Shown here: positions 28,418-37,322 of the stretch, piece after piece
How the letters are laid out: every line of letters starts with the position of its first letter
Numbering within the stretch: position 1 is the first letter of the stretch
DNA from: Dyadobacter crusticola DSM 16708
Lineage (GTDB): Bacteria; Bacteroidota; Bacteroidia; Cytophagales; Spirosomataceae
Direction: 5' to 3'
Length of the DNA stretch: 64,000 nt
NCBI RefSeq assembly: GCF_000701505.1
Contig: NZ_KL370787.1
Coordinates: forward strand, 393,248 to 457,247
Notes under the pieces: model-generated
Told to the model about the DNA's origin: nothing
Seen by the model: the letters and a program-made list of their open reading frames with translations, nothing else
Databases searched by the model: none
Translations under genes and position numbers: made by a program

Positions 28418-30268
28418 ATGTTTAAAATCAAATGCTCATTTTTACAGTTAATCGTTTGTGGCATAGCGGTTATTGTAACTCAATCTGCTTATGCCCAGCA
28501 ACCTATTCCTCTTGACAATCTCAGTGCATTTACCACCAAATCCGATAACTGGAAAATTGTTGGAAATGCATCTGCTGACATTTCAAAAGAAAATGTGCTG
28601 ACTACAACACCCGGAAAAGGCGTGTTGGCTTGCATTCATGAAAAAGGAAAATACGGAAATCAGTACGAGCTGATCTCCAACTTCAAGCACGGCGACCTGG
28701 ACATCGAAATGGATTTCATGCTGGCCAAAGGTTCGAACTCGGGCATTTACCTGCAAGGAAACTACGAAGTGCAGCTTTTCGACAGCTGGGGTAAAAAAAC
28801 TGCCAAATACAATGATTGCGGCGGTATTTACGAGCGTTGGAACGATGCCAAGCCCGAAGGTGAAAAAGGTTACGAAGGATACGCACCGCGTTACAATGTA
28901 GCCAAAGCACCAGGTTTGTGGCAGAACATCAAGATTTCATACCAGGCGCCACGTTTTGATGCTAATGGTAAAAAGGTATCTAATGCAGTTTTCCTTTCGG
29001 TCGTTTTAAATGGCATTACGATCCACGAAAACGTAGAAGTAAGCGGCCCTACACGCGGCTCACTGACTGCCGAAGACGTGGCAATGGGACCTATCCGCAT
29101 TCAGGGGGACCACGGTTCACTGGCTATCAAGAATATCGTTATCAATAATTTTGATAAAAAGCCAGGTACACTTTCCGAGCTGAGCTACAAAACTTACTAT
29201 GGTGCTTTGTCGGAAACAGAAGACCTCTCGAAACTGACACCGGCTGAAACGGGCAAGTCAGAGTCCTTGAGTTGGGAAGTGTTGAAAGAGAACAACAACT
29301 ACTCGTACGTTTACACAGGAAGATACAATGCGCCAACCGCAGGTGAATACAACTTCAAATTGCAGGCTTCGGGTAACTCTTACGTGAAAATCGACGGAAA
29401 ATTTGTGATCGACCAGCAATGGAAGAACAATAACGAATTCCGCACAGGTACTGTGAACCTCAAAGAAGGCGACCACACCATCGAAGTTTTCAACAACAAA
29501 AAAGACGGTTGGATGCGCCCGATTCTGGGATTGTGGGTAAGCGGACCTGGCTTCCGTGAAGTGGCTTACCACAGCAAAAGCTCAACGATGGCGTCGGGCT
29601 CTACCGATCCTATCCTGATCACTGCGGGTACCAATACCATTACGCGCAGCTTCATGGATTTCAGAAAAGACGACAAAGGCAAAAGACAGCGCGTGGTACA
29701 TGCAGTCTCGGTGGGCAGCCCAACTAACCTGCATTACACCTATGATATGGACAAAGGAAATGTGTTGCAGGTGTGGCGTGGTGAATTCCTCGATGCTACC
29801 CCAATGTGGCACGATCGTGGCGACGGTTCTTCCCGCCCGCGCGGCAGCGTTACTTTGCTGGGCGACGATATGATCTTGGGCAAAGTAAGCGGCAAATCGA
29901 AATGGGAAACTGACACAACCGGCAGCGGCTACCGCCCGAAAGGTTACGTGCTGGATGATCAGGATGTACCTACATTCCAGTACCAGGCATTTGGCTCTAC
30001 TGTAACCGATTATATGTCAATTGTCAACAATCAGTATTTCGAGCGGATCATTAAAGTAATTAACCCGACTAAAAATCTGGTTGCAAGACTGGCCGACGGC
30101 GCGAACATCGAGAAGGTTTCTGACGCTCTTTATGCAGTCAACAACAAATCGTACTACATCCAGCTTGCCGACAAAAACATCAAACCCGAGATCAGAAGTA
30201 TTGACGGACGTCAGGAGTTGATCGTTCCGGTGACGAATGGCGAAGTGAAGTATTCTATCCTATTCTGA
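28418..30268 (+). CDS. Secreted DUF1080 plus PA14-like multidomain protein
   Basis: A 616-residue exported protein. After the signal peptide (to about residue 27), a DUF1080 domain runs to ~240 with N-S-G-I-Y-L-Q-G-N-Y-E-V-Q-L-F-D-S. A PA14-like carbohydrate-binding domain follows (about 260-385), with G-E-Y-N-F-K-L-Q-A-S and a D-G-K-F-V-I-D segment. The last ~200 residues form a beta-rich domain I do not recognise. It is most likely a surface or periplasmic glycoside-degrading protein that binds its substrate through PA14. The sugar dehydrogenase-cytochrome gene starts 28 bases downstream, so the two form an operon. Confidence 0.88.
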   Translation: MFKIKCSFLQLIVCGIAVIVTQSAYAQQPIPLDNLSAFTTKSDNWKIVGNASADISKENVLTTTPGKGVLACIHEKGKYGNQYELISNFKHGDLDIEMDFMLAKGSNSGIYLQGNYEVQLFDSWGKKTAKYNDCGGIYERWNDAKPEGEKGYEGYAPRYNVAKAPGLWQNIKISYQAPRFDANGKKVSNAVFLSVVLNGITIHENVEVSGPTRGSLTAEDVAMGPIRIQGDHGSLAIKNIVINNFDKKPGTLSELSYKTYYGALSETEDLSKLTPAETGKSESLSWEVLKENNNYSYVYTGRYNAPTAGEYNFKLQASGNSYVKIDGKFVIDQQWKNNNEFRTGTVNLKEGDHTIEVFNNKKDGWMRPILGLWVSGPGFREVAYHSKSSTMASGSTDPILITAGTNTITRSFMDFRKDDKGKRQRVVHAVSVGSPTNLHYTYDMDKGNVLQVWRGEFLDATPMWHDRGDGSSRPRGSVTLLGDDMILGKVSGKSKWETDTTGSGYRPKGYVLDDQDVPTFQYQAFGSTVTDYMSIVNNQYFERIIKVINPTKNLVARLADGANIEKVSDALYAVNNKSYYIQLADKNIKPEIRSIDGRQELIVPVTNGEVKYSILF

Positions 30269-30296
30269 TTAAATCCCAATAGATACCGCATTGATA

Positions 30297-32249
30297 ATGA
30301 AAAAATTAATTCAGATTACATTCATTTTCTTGGCAACACTTAATGTGCTGAAAGCGCAGGAGTCGCCAAAAGAAGAAGATTTTTACAAGATCATTACTCC
30401 GCCCATTCCAGAAGGTATTATCCTCGAAGTAGGCGGATTGACTACAATGCCAAACGGATCACTGGCGATTTCAACACGCCGCGGCGAAGTTTGGATCGTG
30501 GATAACCCAACCAGCCGCACTCCTTATTTCAGGAAGTTCGCGACCGGCTTGCACGAGATACTTGGCTTGGCTTACAAAGAAGGTGCATTGTACTGCGCAC
30601 AACGCGGCGAGCTGACCAAACTTGTTGACAAAAATGGTGATGGCAAAGCGGATGTTTACGAAACCGTGTATCAATGGCCACTTTCAGGTCACTACCACGA
30701 ATATTCGTTTGGTCCGAAACTGGCACCAGATGGAAGCTTTTTCGTGAGTGGTAACGTTGCATTTGGAGATGAAGAATGGTGGAGAGGGGAAAGCCGCGTG
30801 CCTACAAGAGGCTGGATTTTCCACATTACCAACGATGGTAAATACGAACCATATGCAACGGGAGTTCGCTCCCCAGCCGGTATCAGTATGCTGAACGGCG
30901 AGCTGTTCTACACTGATAACCAGGGTGACTGGATGGGAACAGGCGCTATTTTCCAGGTTAAAAAAGGCGGATTTATGGGTCACCCTGCTGGTTTGAAATG
31001 GGCAGGACTTCCTAACTCGCCTGTTAAGCTGACTGAAAAGCAATTTTTCGCTGAAAGAGATAACCGCCAGAACAAAGACGCAAACGGCCGCGCTATCAAG
31101 CCGGAAAATACATTGAACGAGACACCTCAGTTCCTGTACCAGTTGAAAGAGAAATACGATATGGTACAGCTTCCGGCGGTTTGGTTGCCTTACGGTGTAC
31201 ACGGGGTTTCTACTTCCGAGCTGATCCTTGATGATACCAAAGGTGGTTTCGGCCCATTTACAGGTCAGGTTTTCGTAGGTGACCAGGGACAAAGCAACAT
31301 CATGCGTATTGTTCTTGAAAAAGTAAAAGGTGAATACCAGGGTGCGAGTATCGGTTTCCGCAGCGGATTTCAGTCTGGTGTGCTGAGAATGGCGTTTGAC
31401 AAAGACGGTTCCATGTTCGTGGGCGAAACCAACCGCGGCTGGGGCTCGGCAGGTGATGCCAACCAAGGCTTGCAGCGCCTGGTATGGAATGGAAAAATGC
31501 CTTTTGAAATGTATACTGTAAAAGCGCAGCCAGACGGTTTCGAAATCGAATTCACAATGCCGGTTGACCGCAAATCAGCAGAAGATCTTGATTCTTACAA
31601 AGTAAGCAGCTATCTGTACAAGCACTATCCAGTTTACGGCAGCCCGCAGATCAACCTGGAAGACGTGAAGATCAAAGGTGTGAAGGTATCAGACGATAAC
31701 AAAAAAGTACGCATCGTACTTGATGGAATGCGCCAGTACTACGTTCACAAGATCTCGCTGGAAGGTGTAAGAGCAGCAACAAACAGCTGGTCACTTGTTC
31801 ACCCTGACGCATATTACACATTGAACAACATTCCTGACGGTGAAAAGCTGAAAGTATCCGACCTGAAAACTACACGATCTGGCGCAACCTCAACGGGAAG
31901 TGCCTCAGCAACCAGTTCTTCTTCCGCTGTGAAAGAGCACGTTTCCCCAGACGGAAAAGGTAAGCAAACCGCAGCAGTGAGCAGCAAAACGCCAACATGG
32001 GCGGAGATCAAGCCGATCCTTGAAAAGAATACCTGCCTTGCCTGCCACACAATTGACAAGAAAGTGGTAGGGCCATCGTATCAGGACGTAGCAAAAAGAA
32101 AATACTCTAACGAGAAAATAGTTGACCTGATTTACAATCCCAAGCCTGAAAACTGGCCGGATTATGCAACGCCAATGCCGCCAATGCCGCAGGTCCCAAA
32201 AGTGGAAGCTGCCAAAATCGCTGCGTGGATCAACTCCCTGGGAAAATAA
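30297..32249 (+). CDS. Sorbosone/glucose dehydrogenase-like propeller fused to cytochrome c
   Basis: A 650-residue secreted protein. A signal peptide (to about residue 20) is followed by a six-bladed beta-propeller of the PQQ sugar dehydrogenase / L-sorbosone dehydrogenase type (about 35-410), with A-I-S-T-R-R-G-E-V-W and S-P-A-G-I. A beta-sandwich region comes next, then a Ser/Thr-rich linker (about 528-565). The C-terminal monohaem cytochrome c domain has C-L-A-C-H at 580-584 and a likely Met ligand in T-P-M-P-P-M-P. Electrons from sugar oxidation could pass directly to the fused haem. The ATG at 30297 is preferred to a TTG two codons earlier. It shares an operon with the preceding DUF1080 gene. 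Confidence 0.87.
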   Translation: MKKLIQITFIFLATLNVLKAQESPKEEDFYKIITPPIPEGIILEVGGLTTMPNGSLAISTRRGEVWIVDNPTSRTPYFRKFATGLHEILGLAYKEGALYCAQRGELTKLVDKNGDGKADVYETVYQWPLSGHYHEYSFGPKLAPDGSFFVSGNVAFGDEEWWRGESRVPTRGWIFHITNDGKYEPYATGVRSPAGISMLNGELFYTDNQGDWMGTGAIFQVKKGGFMGHPAGLKWAGLPNSPVKLTEKQFFAERDNRQNKDANGRAIKPENTLNETPQFLYQLKEKYDMVQLPAVWLPYGVHGVSTSELILDDTKGGFGPFTGQVFVGDQGQSNIMRIVLEKVKGEYQGASIGFRSGFQSGVLRMAFDKDGSMFVGETNRGWGSAGDANQGLQRLVWNGKMPFEMYTVKAQPDGFEIEFTMPVDRKSAEDLDSYKVSSYLYKHYPVYGSPQINLEDVKIKGVKVSDDNKKVRIVLDGMRQYYVHKISLEGVRAATNSWSLVHPDAYYTLNNIPDGEKLKVSDLKTTRSGATSTGSASATSSSSAVKEHVSPDGKGKQTAAVSSKTPTWAEIKPILEKNTCLACHTIDKKVVGPSYQDVAKRKYSNEKIVDLIYNPKPENWPDYATPMPPMPQVPKVEAAKIAAWINSLGK

Positions 32250-32286
32250 GCACTGAGAGAAGTCGCAATACCATTTTGCATTGATT

Positions 32287-32320
32287 ACAAAAGGTTGTCT
32301 GGAAACAGGCAACCTTTTGT
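32287..32320 (+). terminator. Terminator after dehydrogenase-cytochrome gene
   Basis: A 14-bp stem with one wobble (32287-32300 with 32307-32320) around a GGAAAC loop, followed by a short T-rich stretch. It ends the DUF1080-dehydrogenase operon. Confidence 0.75.
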
Positions 32321-32448
32321 GCTTTTAAGGTCCTGATACTTTCTCAGGAAAGCTGTATCTTCACACTATCAGCCAGACAGATGCAGGTGAAATTGCACGT
32401 TTTCTTGTCTGAAATGCGTTAGTTGATATTGAATATCGTAAGTCTGCT

Positions 32449-34974
32449 ATGTCAATTCTGCGTGACCTTTCTTTTTTGAAATCTGTCAAAGGCAAAATCT
32501 TCCTCGGCTTTTTCATTGCATCCATTGCACTTGGTGCGTCGTGGATCATTACCAACCTCGCTTTCCATCAGATCATGGGGAAAGTGGAGATGATCTCTAC
32601 GCCTAACGACAAGCTGCGGCTGGTGAATAAGATATTTAAGAATATCCTGCAACTAGATCATTTGCAGCGTATCCGGAAATTGAACGATGAAGAACATAAG
32701 GCCGCAGTAATGGGCAAATCCGCAGAGCTCGCGGCCACTCTTGATTCGCTTAGCGACATGAGCCTCGATGATCCATATCAGATTATCAGGATCGATTCCA
32801 TGAAAAATATCCTGAAAGAGCGCGACAAGATTTATGGAAATTATGTCAAAGTCCGCTCAAAACTGGTGAACACCAAGACACTGGAAGATGAAGTCAAAAA
32901 TATCTCGGGACTGATTACTACCAAGCTCAAACCGGATAGTACGGTCGTCAAAACCGAAAAACGCACTACCACAACCACCATTTATACAGTTCCCGACTCT
33001 GTTCAGAAAGCAACGGAAAAGAAGGGATTTTTCAACCGGGTTTTTGGCGGCTCCAAGAAGGGGAAAAAAGAACCGGTCGCAGCACCTGCTCCGAAAGTAG
33101 TGCAGCGACAGGAAGTCAATGTGGAAGTGGACACCATTAAAGTTGCCCAGGAAGACAGTACCATTGAGAAAGTAGGCGAAGCGGTACACGCGATTGAAAA
33201 AGCGCAGAAAAAGCGGACGATCAGCTTTGTAGATAAAGAGCAGGAATTGGCTACCGCGGGAAATTCCCTCGTAAATCAACTTCTAAGTGTAATGCAGGAA
33301 GTGGAAGGCCAGGTACTAAAACAATCCGACCTCGACAGCCGCCAGGCCAACTATATGGTCAACAAAAGCATTGATATGCTGCAATGGGTAATGCTCGGGT
33401 TTTTTCTATTGACTGCATTGCTGATATACCTGATCTTTACCGATATCACCAAGAGCAACGATTACCGCAGCCAGCTGGAAGAAGCCAAGGAAGAAGCCGA
33501 ATATCATAGTATGGCGAAACAACGGTTTCTGGCCAATATGAGCCACGAAATCAGGACGCCGCTGCAATCCATTCTCGGTTACACGGAAGCCTTGAAAAAA
33601 GCAGATAAGCCGCGCAAGCAAGATCTGGAAACGCTCTACTCCGCTTCTGAACACCTGCTTTACCTCGTCAACGAAGTACTCGATTACAGCCGCATTATCT
33701 CCGACAGGTTTACATTCGAAGAACGTGTTTTTGCGATCACGCCGCTGCTGAATGAGGTTATCCAGGTGTTGAAGCCGAATGCGAATTCCAAAAACCTTTC
33801 ACTCCGGATTGAGAACCTTTTACCTGCTAATCTTTACCTGTGCGGAGATCCGTTCCGTTTGCGCCAGGTGCTGTATAATCTGCTTACCAACGCGATCAAA
33901 TTCACTGATACCGGGGAGGTTGTACTGAAAGTAAGTAGTGTTGAATTAAACAACAATGTACAGGTAGAATTCATCGTTGCTGACACCGGGATAGGCTTGT
34001 CGCCGGAACAGGTACAGCGTATTTTCAACCAGTTTGAACAGGCTGATTCATCTATTTCGCGTCGATATGGAGGCACCGGGCTTGGTCTTACCATCGTAAA
34101 GGCGATTGTAGAGGCTATGGGGGGCAATATCCGCTTGAAAAGTACCCCCGGACAGGGCACGACTTTTTTTGTCACCGCTAGTATGAAAAAAGCTGACACA
34201 CTGGAACCGACAGAGGAAGCGCCCGAAAGAGATTACCGTGTGACCGGCAAAGTTTGGCTGGTAGACGACGATTCTTTCATTCTGAAATGGTGCTCTTCCG
34301 TTCTCGAAATGAACGGCATTCCGCATAACTCGTTCTCATCTGCCGAAGAGGTACTTAACCGGCCGTGGGACAATCAGGTGAAGTTTGTATTGACGGATAT
34401 GCGAATGTCCGGAATGAACGGCGCGGAGCTTTGCAAGAGGCTGCGAAAAGTGGCAGATCCGGATGTAAAGTTCTTTGTTCTCACTGCCCAGGCGCTCCCG
34501 GAAGAACGCACCAACCTGCTTAATCTTGGGTTTGACGGCTACCTGATGAAGCCATTTCATTCCAAAGAGCTCCTCGAACTGCTGGAATCCTCATCGGCAG
34601 CGCCGAGCGAAGTAGCAGAGCAGAAGCCGGAAGAGCTGGATTTTACCATGCTGAATGAAATGACTTTCGGAGATGAAAGTTTAATGCGGGAAATCCTCGA
34701 CCAGTTTGTAAAAGATTCCCGCCAGGACGTGGAGGCGCTTGAAGTGCACCTTGAATCCCGGGAGCTGGACAAAGTTATGGAGATCATGCACCGAATGGCG
34801 GGACGGACCGGACAGATCGGAGCGAAAGAACTTTCCGCTCGTTTCCGGGTATTCGAAATTGAGCTCCGCAATGATGTGTCGCAGGTACCATTTGCCAATA
34901 TGCAGCAAATCACGCGTGATGCCAGATCAGTAATCGAGCAGATAGAAGAAAAAGCGCTCGCTTACTCGATCTGA
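32449..34974 (+). CDS. Hybrid sensor histidine kinase with REC and HPt domains
   Basis: An 841-residue membrane kinase. A first membrane helix lies at residues 17-38. A ~270-residue extracytoplasmic sensor follows, with a long Lys/Pro-rich loop. A second helix lies near 312-333. The dimerisation domain has S-H-E-I-R-T-P-L with His366, then comes the HATPase with D-T-G-I-G and G-G-T-G-L-G-L. A receiver domain has Asp650 in L-T-D-M-R-M, and a C-terminal HPt domain has His781 in M-H-R-M-A-G-R-T-G. Phosphate should flow His366 to Asp650 to His781 and then to a separate regulator. The convergent NtrC-type regulator gene, which overlaps its end by 13 bases, is the obvious partner. Confidence 0.93.
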   Translation: MSILRDLSFLKSVKGKIFLGFFIASIALGASWIITNLAFHQIMGKVEMISTPNDKLRLVNKIFKNILQLDHLQRIRKLNDEEHKAAVMGKSAELAATLDSLSDMSLDDPYQIIRIDSMKNILKERDKIYGNYVKVRSKLVNTKTLEDEVKNISGLITTKLKPDSTVVKTEKRTTTTTIYTVPDSVQKATEKKGFFNRVFGGSKKGKKEPVAAPAPKVVQRQEVNVEVDTIKVAQEDSTIEKVGEAVHAIEKAQKKRTISFVDKEQELATAGNSLVNQLLSVMQEVEGQVLKQSDLDSRQANYMVNKSIDMLQWVMLGFFLLTALLIYLIFTDITKSNDYRSQLEEAKEEAEYHSMAKQRFLANMSHEIRTPLQSILGYTEALKKADKPRKQDLETLYSASEHLLYLVNEVLDYSRIISDRFTFEERVFAITPLLNEVIQVLKPNANSKNLSLRIENLLPANLYLCGDPFRLRQVLYNLLTNAIKFTDTGEVVLKVSSVELNNNVQVEFIVADTGIGLSPEQVQRIFNQFEQADSSISRRYGGTGLGLTIVKAIVEAMGGNIRLKSTPGQGTTFFVTASMKKADTLEPTEEAPERDYRVTGKVWLVDDDSFILKWCSSVLEMNGIPHNSFSSAEEVLNRPWDNQVKFVLTDMRMSGMNGAELCKRLRKVADPDVKFFVLTAQALPEERTNLLNLGFDGYLMKPFHSKELLELLESSSAAPSEVAEQKPEELDFTMLNEMTFGDESLMREILDQFVKDSRQDVEALEVHLESRELDKVMEIMHRMAGRTGQIGAKELSARFRVFEIELRNDVSQVPFANMQQITRDARSVIEQIEEKALAYSI

Positions 34975-36329
34975 TATTTTTCAATTTTATAGTAAAGGGT
35001 TTTCCTGTCGATGTTCAACAGCTTGGCAGCTTTGCTCTTGTTATATCGCACTTCCTGCAATACTTTCTCGATCATTTCTTTTTCGTGCGTTTCCTGCAAA
35101 GCTTTCAGGTCAGAGCCGGTCGGTTTTTGAGCACCTTCCATTGCCGTAATCATTTCAGCTGGCAATGCGCTGGAAGTAGCTACTTCTTCTTTTGAAAGCA
35201 GTACCAATCTTTTAATCACATTATTGAGCTCCCGCAAATTTCCTGGCCAGTCGTATTTCTGGAAAATCTCCATTACTTCTTTCGAAAGTTCTCGCACATT
35301 TCTGTCAAGCTCCTGATTGGCTTTGTCTACAAAATGCTGAATGAAAATGCCTAGATCTTCGCCACGTTTTCTTAACGGCGGAACCTCGATTTTGAACTCA
35401 TTCAAACGGTGGTAAAGATCTTCCCGGAAATCACCGGCAGCGGCACTGGAAATCAGGTCTTCATTGGTTGCTGCGATCAGCCTTACGTCTACTTTCACCT
35501 GCTGGGTACCTCCTATCGGAACAATGATACGTTCCTGCAATGCACGCAACAATTTGATCTGAACATCGTAGCCGAGGTTGCCAATCTCATCCAGAAATAA
35601 GGTACCTCCGTCAGCTGCTTCAAACTGTCCGATTTTATCCAGCAGCGCACCTGTGAATGCGCCTTTTTTGTGACCAAAAAGCTCGCTGGCAGCCAGTTCC
35701 TTGGAAAGTGAACCGCAATCTATCGCAACAAACGGTCCGTTACTACGTTTACTCAGCTTATGAATGGACTTAGCGACGTGCTCCTTTCCCGTACCACTTT
35801 CGCCCTGGATAATCACCGACATATCGGTAGGCGCTACCAGGCGAACATATTCATATAGTTGTTTCGAAATCTTGCTTTTACCCTCAATATATTCAAGGGA
35901 TTGCTTATCGGCTTTCGTGCCTCCTTTCGTCTTCGGTGTGCCTTTCGTAGCAGATGCTTCTCCCCGGTTAAGCGCCTCACGAAGAACCATTAATAACTCT
36001 TCCGGATTGACAGGTTTGGTGATGTAATCAAATGCGCCGAGCTGCATTGCGGTAACGGCAGTTCTCACATCATGAAAGCTCGTCATGATGAAAGCAGCCG
36101 TTCTGTTCCCTTCCGCTCTCAATGCTTTCAAGAAATCCACAGAATTCCCGTCCGGCAGGCGATAGTCCAGCATCAGCACTTCAAATGGACCATCGGGATC
36201 GTTATGCAGCGCTTCCCTTGCCTCTTTCAAATCTGAACAAGCCCTAACCTGGTGTCCATGTTTGCCAAGAAAGTTGGTTAACAGTTTAGAAAAAGTGGTA
36301 TCGTCTTCAACGAGGAGCAGGTGAGCCAT
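34962..36329 (-). CDS. Sigma-54-dependent response regulator, NtrC family
   Basis: A 455-residue regulator. The receiver domain (residues 1-125) has acidic residues E8-D9-D10 and phospho-acceptor Asp55. The AAA+ domain carries Walker A G-E-S-G-T-G-K-E and the sigma-54 contact loop G-A-F-T-G-A. A C-terminal Fis-type helix-turn-helix has S-K-A-A-K-L-L-N-I-D-R-K-T-L-Y-Y-K. It activates sigma-54 promoters when phosphorylated. The ATG at 36329 starts exactly at the receiver fold; the residues upstream of it in frame are hydrophobic leader. Its 3' end overlaps the convergent hybrid kinase gene by 13 bases. Target genes are not visible here. Confidence 0.95.
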   Translation of the reverse strand: MAHLLLVEDDTTFSKLLTNFLGKHGHQVRACSDLKEAREALHNDPDGPFEVLMLDYRLPDGNSVDFLKALRAEGNRTAAFIMTSFHDVRTAVTAMQLGAFDYITKPVNPEELLMVLREALNRGEASATKGTPKTKGGTKADKQSLEYIEGKSKISKQLYEYVRLVAPTDMSVIIQGESGTGKEHVAKSIHKLSKRSNGPFVAIDCGSLSKELAASELFGHKKGAFTGALLDKIGQFEAADGGTLFLDEIGNLGYDVQIKLLRALQERIIVPIGGTQQVKVDVRLIAATNEDLISSAAAGDFREDLYHRLNEFKIEVPPLRKRGEDLGIFIQHFVDKANQELDRNVRELSKEVMEIFQKYDWPGNLRELNNVIKRLVLLSKEEVATSSALPAEMITAMEGAQKPTGSDLKALQETHEKEMIEKVLQEVRYNKSKAAKLLNIDRKTLYYKIEKYQIE

Positions 36330-36403
36330 GGGAATAAAGTATGTCAGAAATAAATAGCTAACTAACGAGCCGGCAAAACGTAAAATTATAAAAACAAAAG
36401 TCA

Positions 36404-36429
36404 AAAAGCCGGAGAAATCTCCGGCTTTT
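36404..36429 (-). terminator. Compact terminator between PepSY-like and regulator genes
   Basis: The self-complementary sequence AAAAGCCGGAGA/TCTCCGGCTTTT makes a tight hairpin with A- and T-tails on both sides, so it can work in either direction. It terminates the minus-strand PepSY-like transcript upstream of the response regulator. Confidence 0.75.
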
Positions 36430-36464
36430 CAATGTGACTGCAGTAAAATGGGGGACCAGGGTCC

Positions 36465-36770
36465 TCAATCCACTTTCCGGCCATATTTGTCAAGGCTGAC
36501 CGTCGTAGTCTCCTCACCTTTTTTCAGATTGATCTCGTAATACTGCGCATTGTTTTCCCTTGTAATGAGGTATGCACTAGCTACTTTCCAATCTGCATAA
36601 CCATCGCCGGAGAGGGTGGACTTAACTGCTTCCGGCAGGTCTTCCGGCCTTACTGCTACCTTGCTTTGCTCAGTTAAGAAGTCGGCAAACGGTGCACTTG
36701 AAACGTCTGCAAGTGATGCAGAAAACGCGAGGCAAATGCCTAATATAGTTTTAAAAAAAAGTTGTTTCAT
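36465..36770 (-). CDS. Secreted PepSY-like small protein
   Basis: A 101-residue exported protein. A signal peptide (to about residue 24) precedes one PepSY-like (DUF2874-type) unit with L-P-E-A-V-K-S-T-L and an E-I-N-L-K-K-G-E-E-T-T-T-V-S-L-D-K-Y-G segment. Such domains are thought to inhibit proteases or bind small ligands in the periplasm. The ATG at 36770 directly opens the signal peptide; the longer frame upstream of it is not protein-like. It is a single gene with a terminator downstream. Family call rests on pattern only. Confidence 0.75.
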   Translation of the reverse strand: MKQLFFKTILGICLAFSASLADVSSAPFADFLTEQSKVAVRPEDLPEAVKSTLSGDGYADWKVASAYLITRENNAQYYEINLKKGEETTTVSLDKYGRKVD

Positions 36771-37026
36771 CGCATTAAAGTTAGAGTAAGTGCTGCATCG
36801 CAGCGTATAATCCTGATGTACCCACAGCAAAAAAAGCTTTTTAGATGTTCTTAAAAAAACTTTCCGGAATCATTCTCACAAACTGTCTTTTACCAGGAGC
36901 GCTTTGTTCAGGCGTACAACTCAGAATCTTCATAGCAAATCATGCATTAGCTGAAAGCGGGCTGGCCGTTACTGAAAATTATTCAACAATTTTTTGAGAT
37001 AAACTGTGAAAAAGAAACAATTCAAC

Positions 37027-37034
37027 TATATTTG
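37027..37034 (+). promoter_or_regulatory. -7 box TATATTTG of a possible small RNA
   Basis: TATATTTGC exactly fits the Bacteroidota -7 consensus TAnnTTTG, followed by C. No clear TTG/TTTG -33 element sits at the right distance. Transcription would begin near 37040 and run to the terminator at 37162. Confidence 0.45.
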
Positions 37035-37039
37035 CATTG

Positions 37040-37189
37040 TCGGTTTTTTCTACAATCAGGTAGAATTCAAACTACAAATTCATAGCGCTATACATTCATC
37101 ATTGAATCTCTGTTGGCATTTTTTCTCAACGTTATTTAATATCTATCGGTTAATTTGAAGCAAAAAGAGCCTAGAAATGGGCTCTTTTT
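37040..37189 (+). ncRNA. Candidate small RNA of about 150 nt
   Basis: The 552-base gap between the PepSY-like and ferritin-like genes contains no convincing ORF. It does have a perfect -7 box and, about 130 bases on, a strong terminator with a T-tract. Between them is a small hairpin (TTCTAC/GTAGAA, near 37048-37068) followed by AT-rich sequence. This is the layout of an independent small RNA, or of an abandoned leader. I cannot match it to tmRNA, 6S or RNase P. Confidence 0.35.
37162..37189 (+). terminator. Orphan intrinsic terminator
   Basis: A 10-bp stem (37162-37171 with 37180-37189) and then TTTTTGTTTT on the plus strand. No plus-strand gene lies upstream for several kilobases except the candidate small RNA. 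The ferritin-like gene starts 133 bases later. Confidence 0.7.
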
Positions 37190-37322
37190 GTTTTAGCACC
37201 CTCCACTTTCCCACCACCCAGGAAAACATACATTTTCCTCCTCTCCGATCTAAAGCAAATCAAAGGGCGTAGGTCTTTACAAATCTTTCGAGGGACGAAA
37301 GAGCTCAATAACCTTTGAAGCT

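Noticed and set aside
30684..31466. A 260-codon minus-strand frame inside the sugar dehydrogenase gene
   Set aside because: Overlaps a propeller domain with recognisable motifs; antisense product is Cys/His/Phe-rich and unlike a protein.
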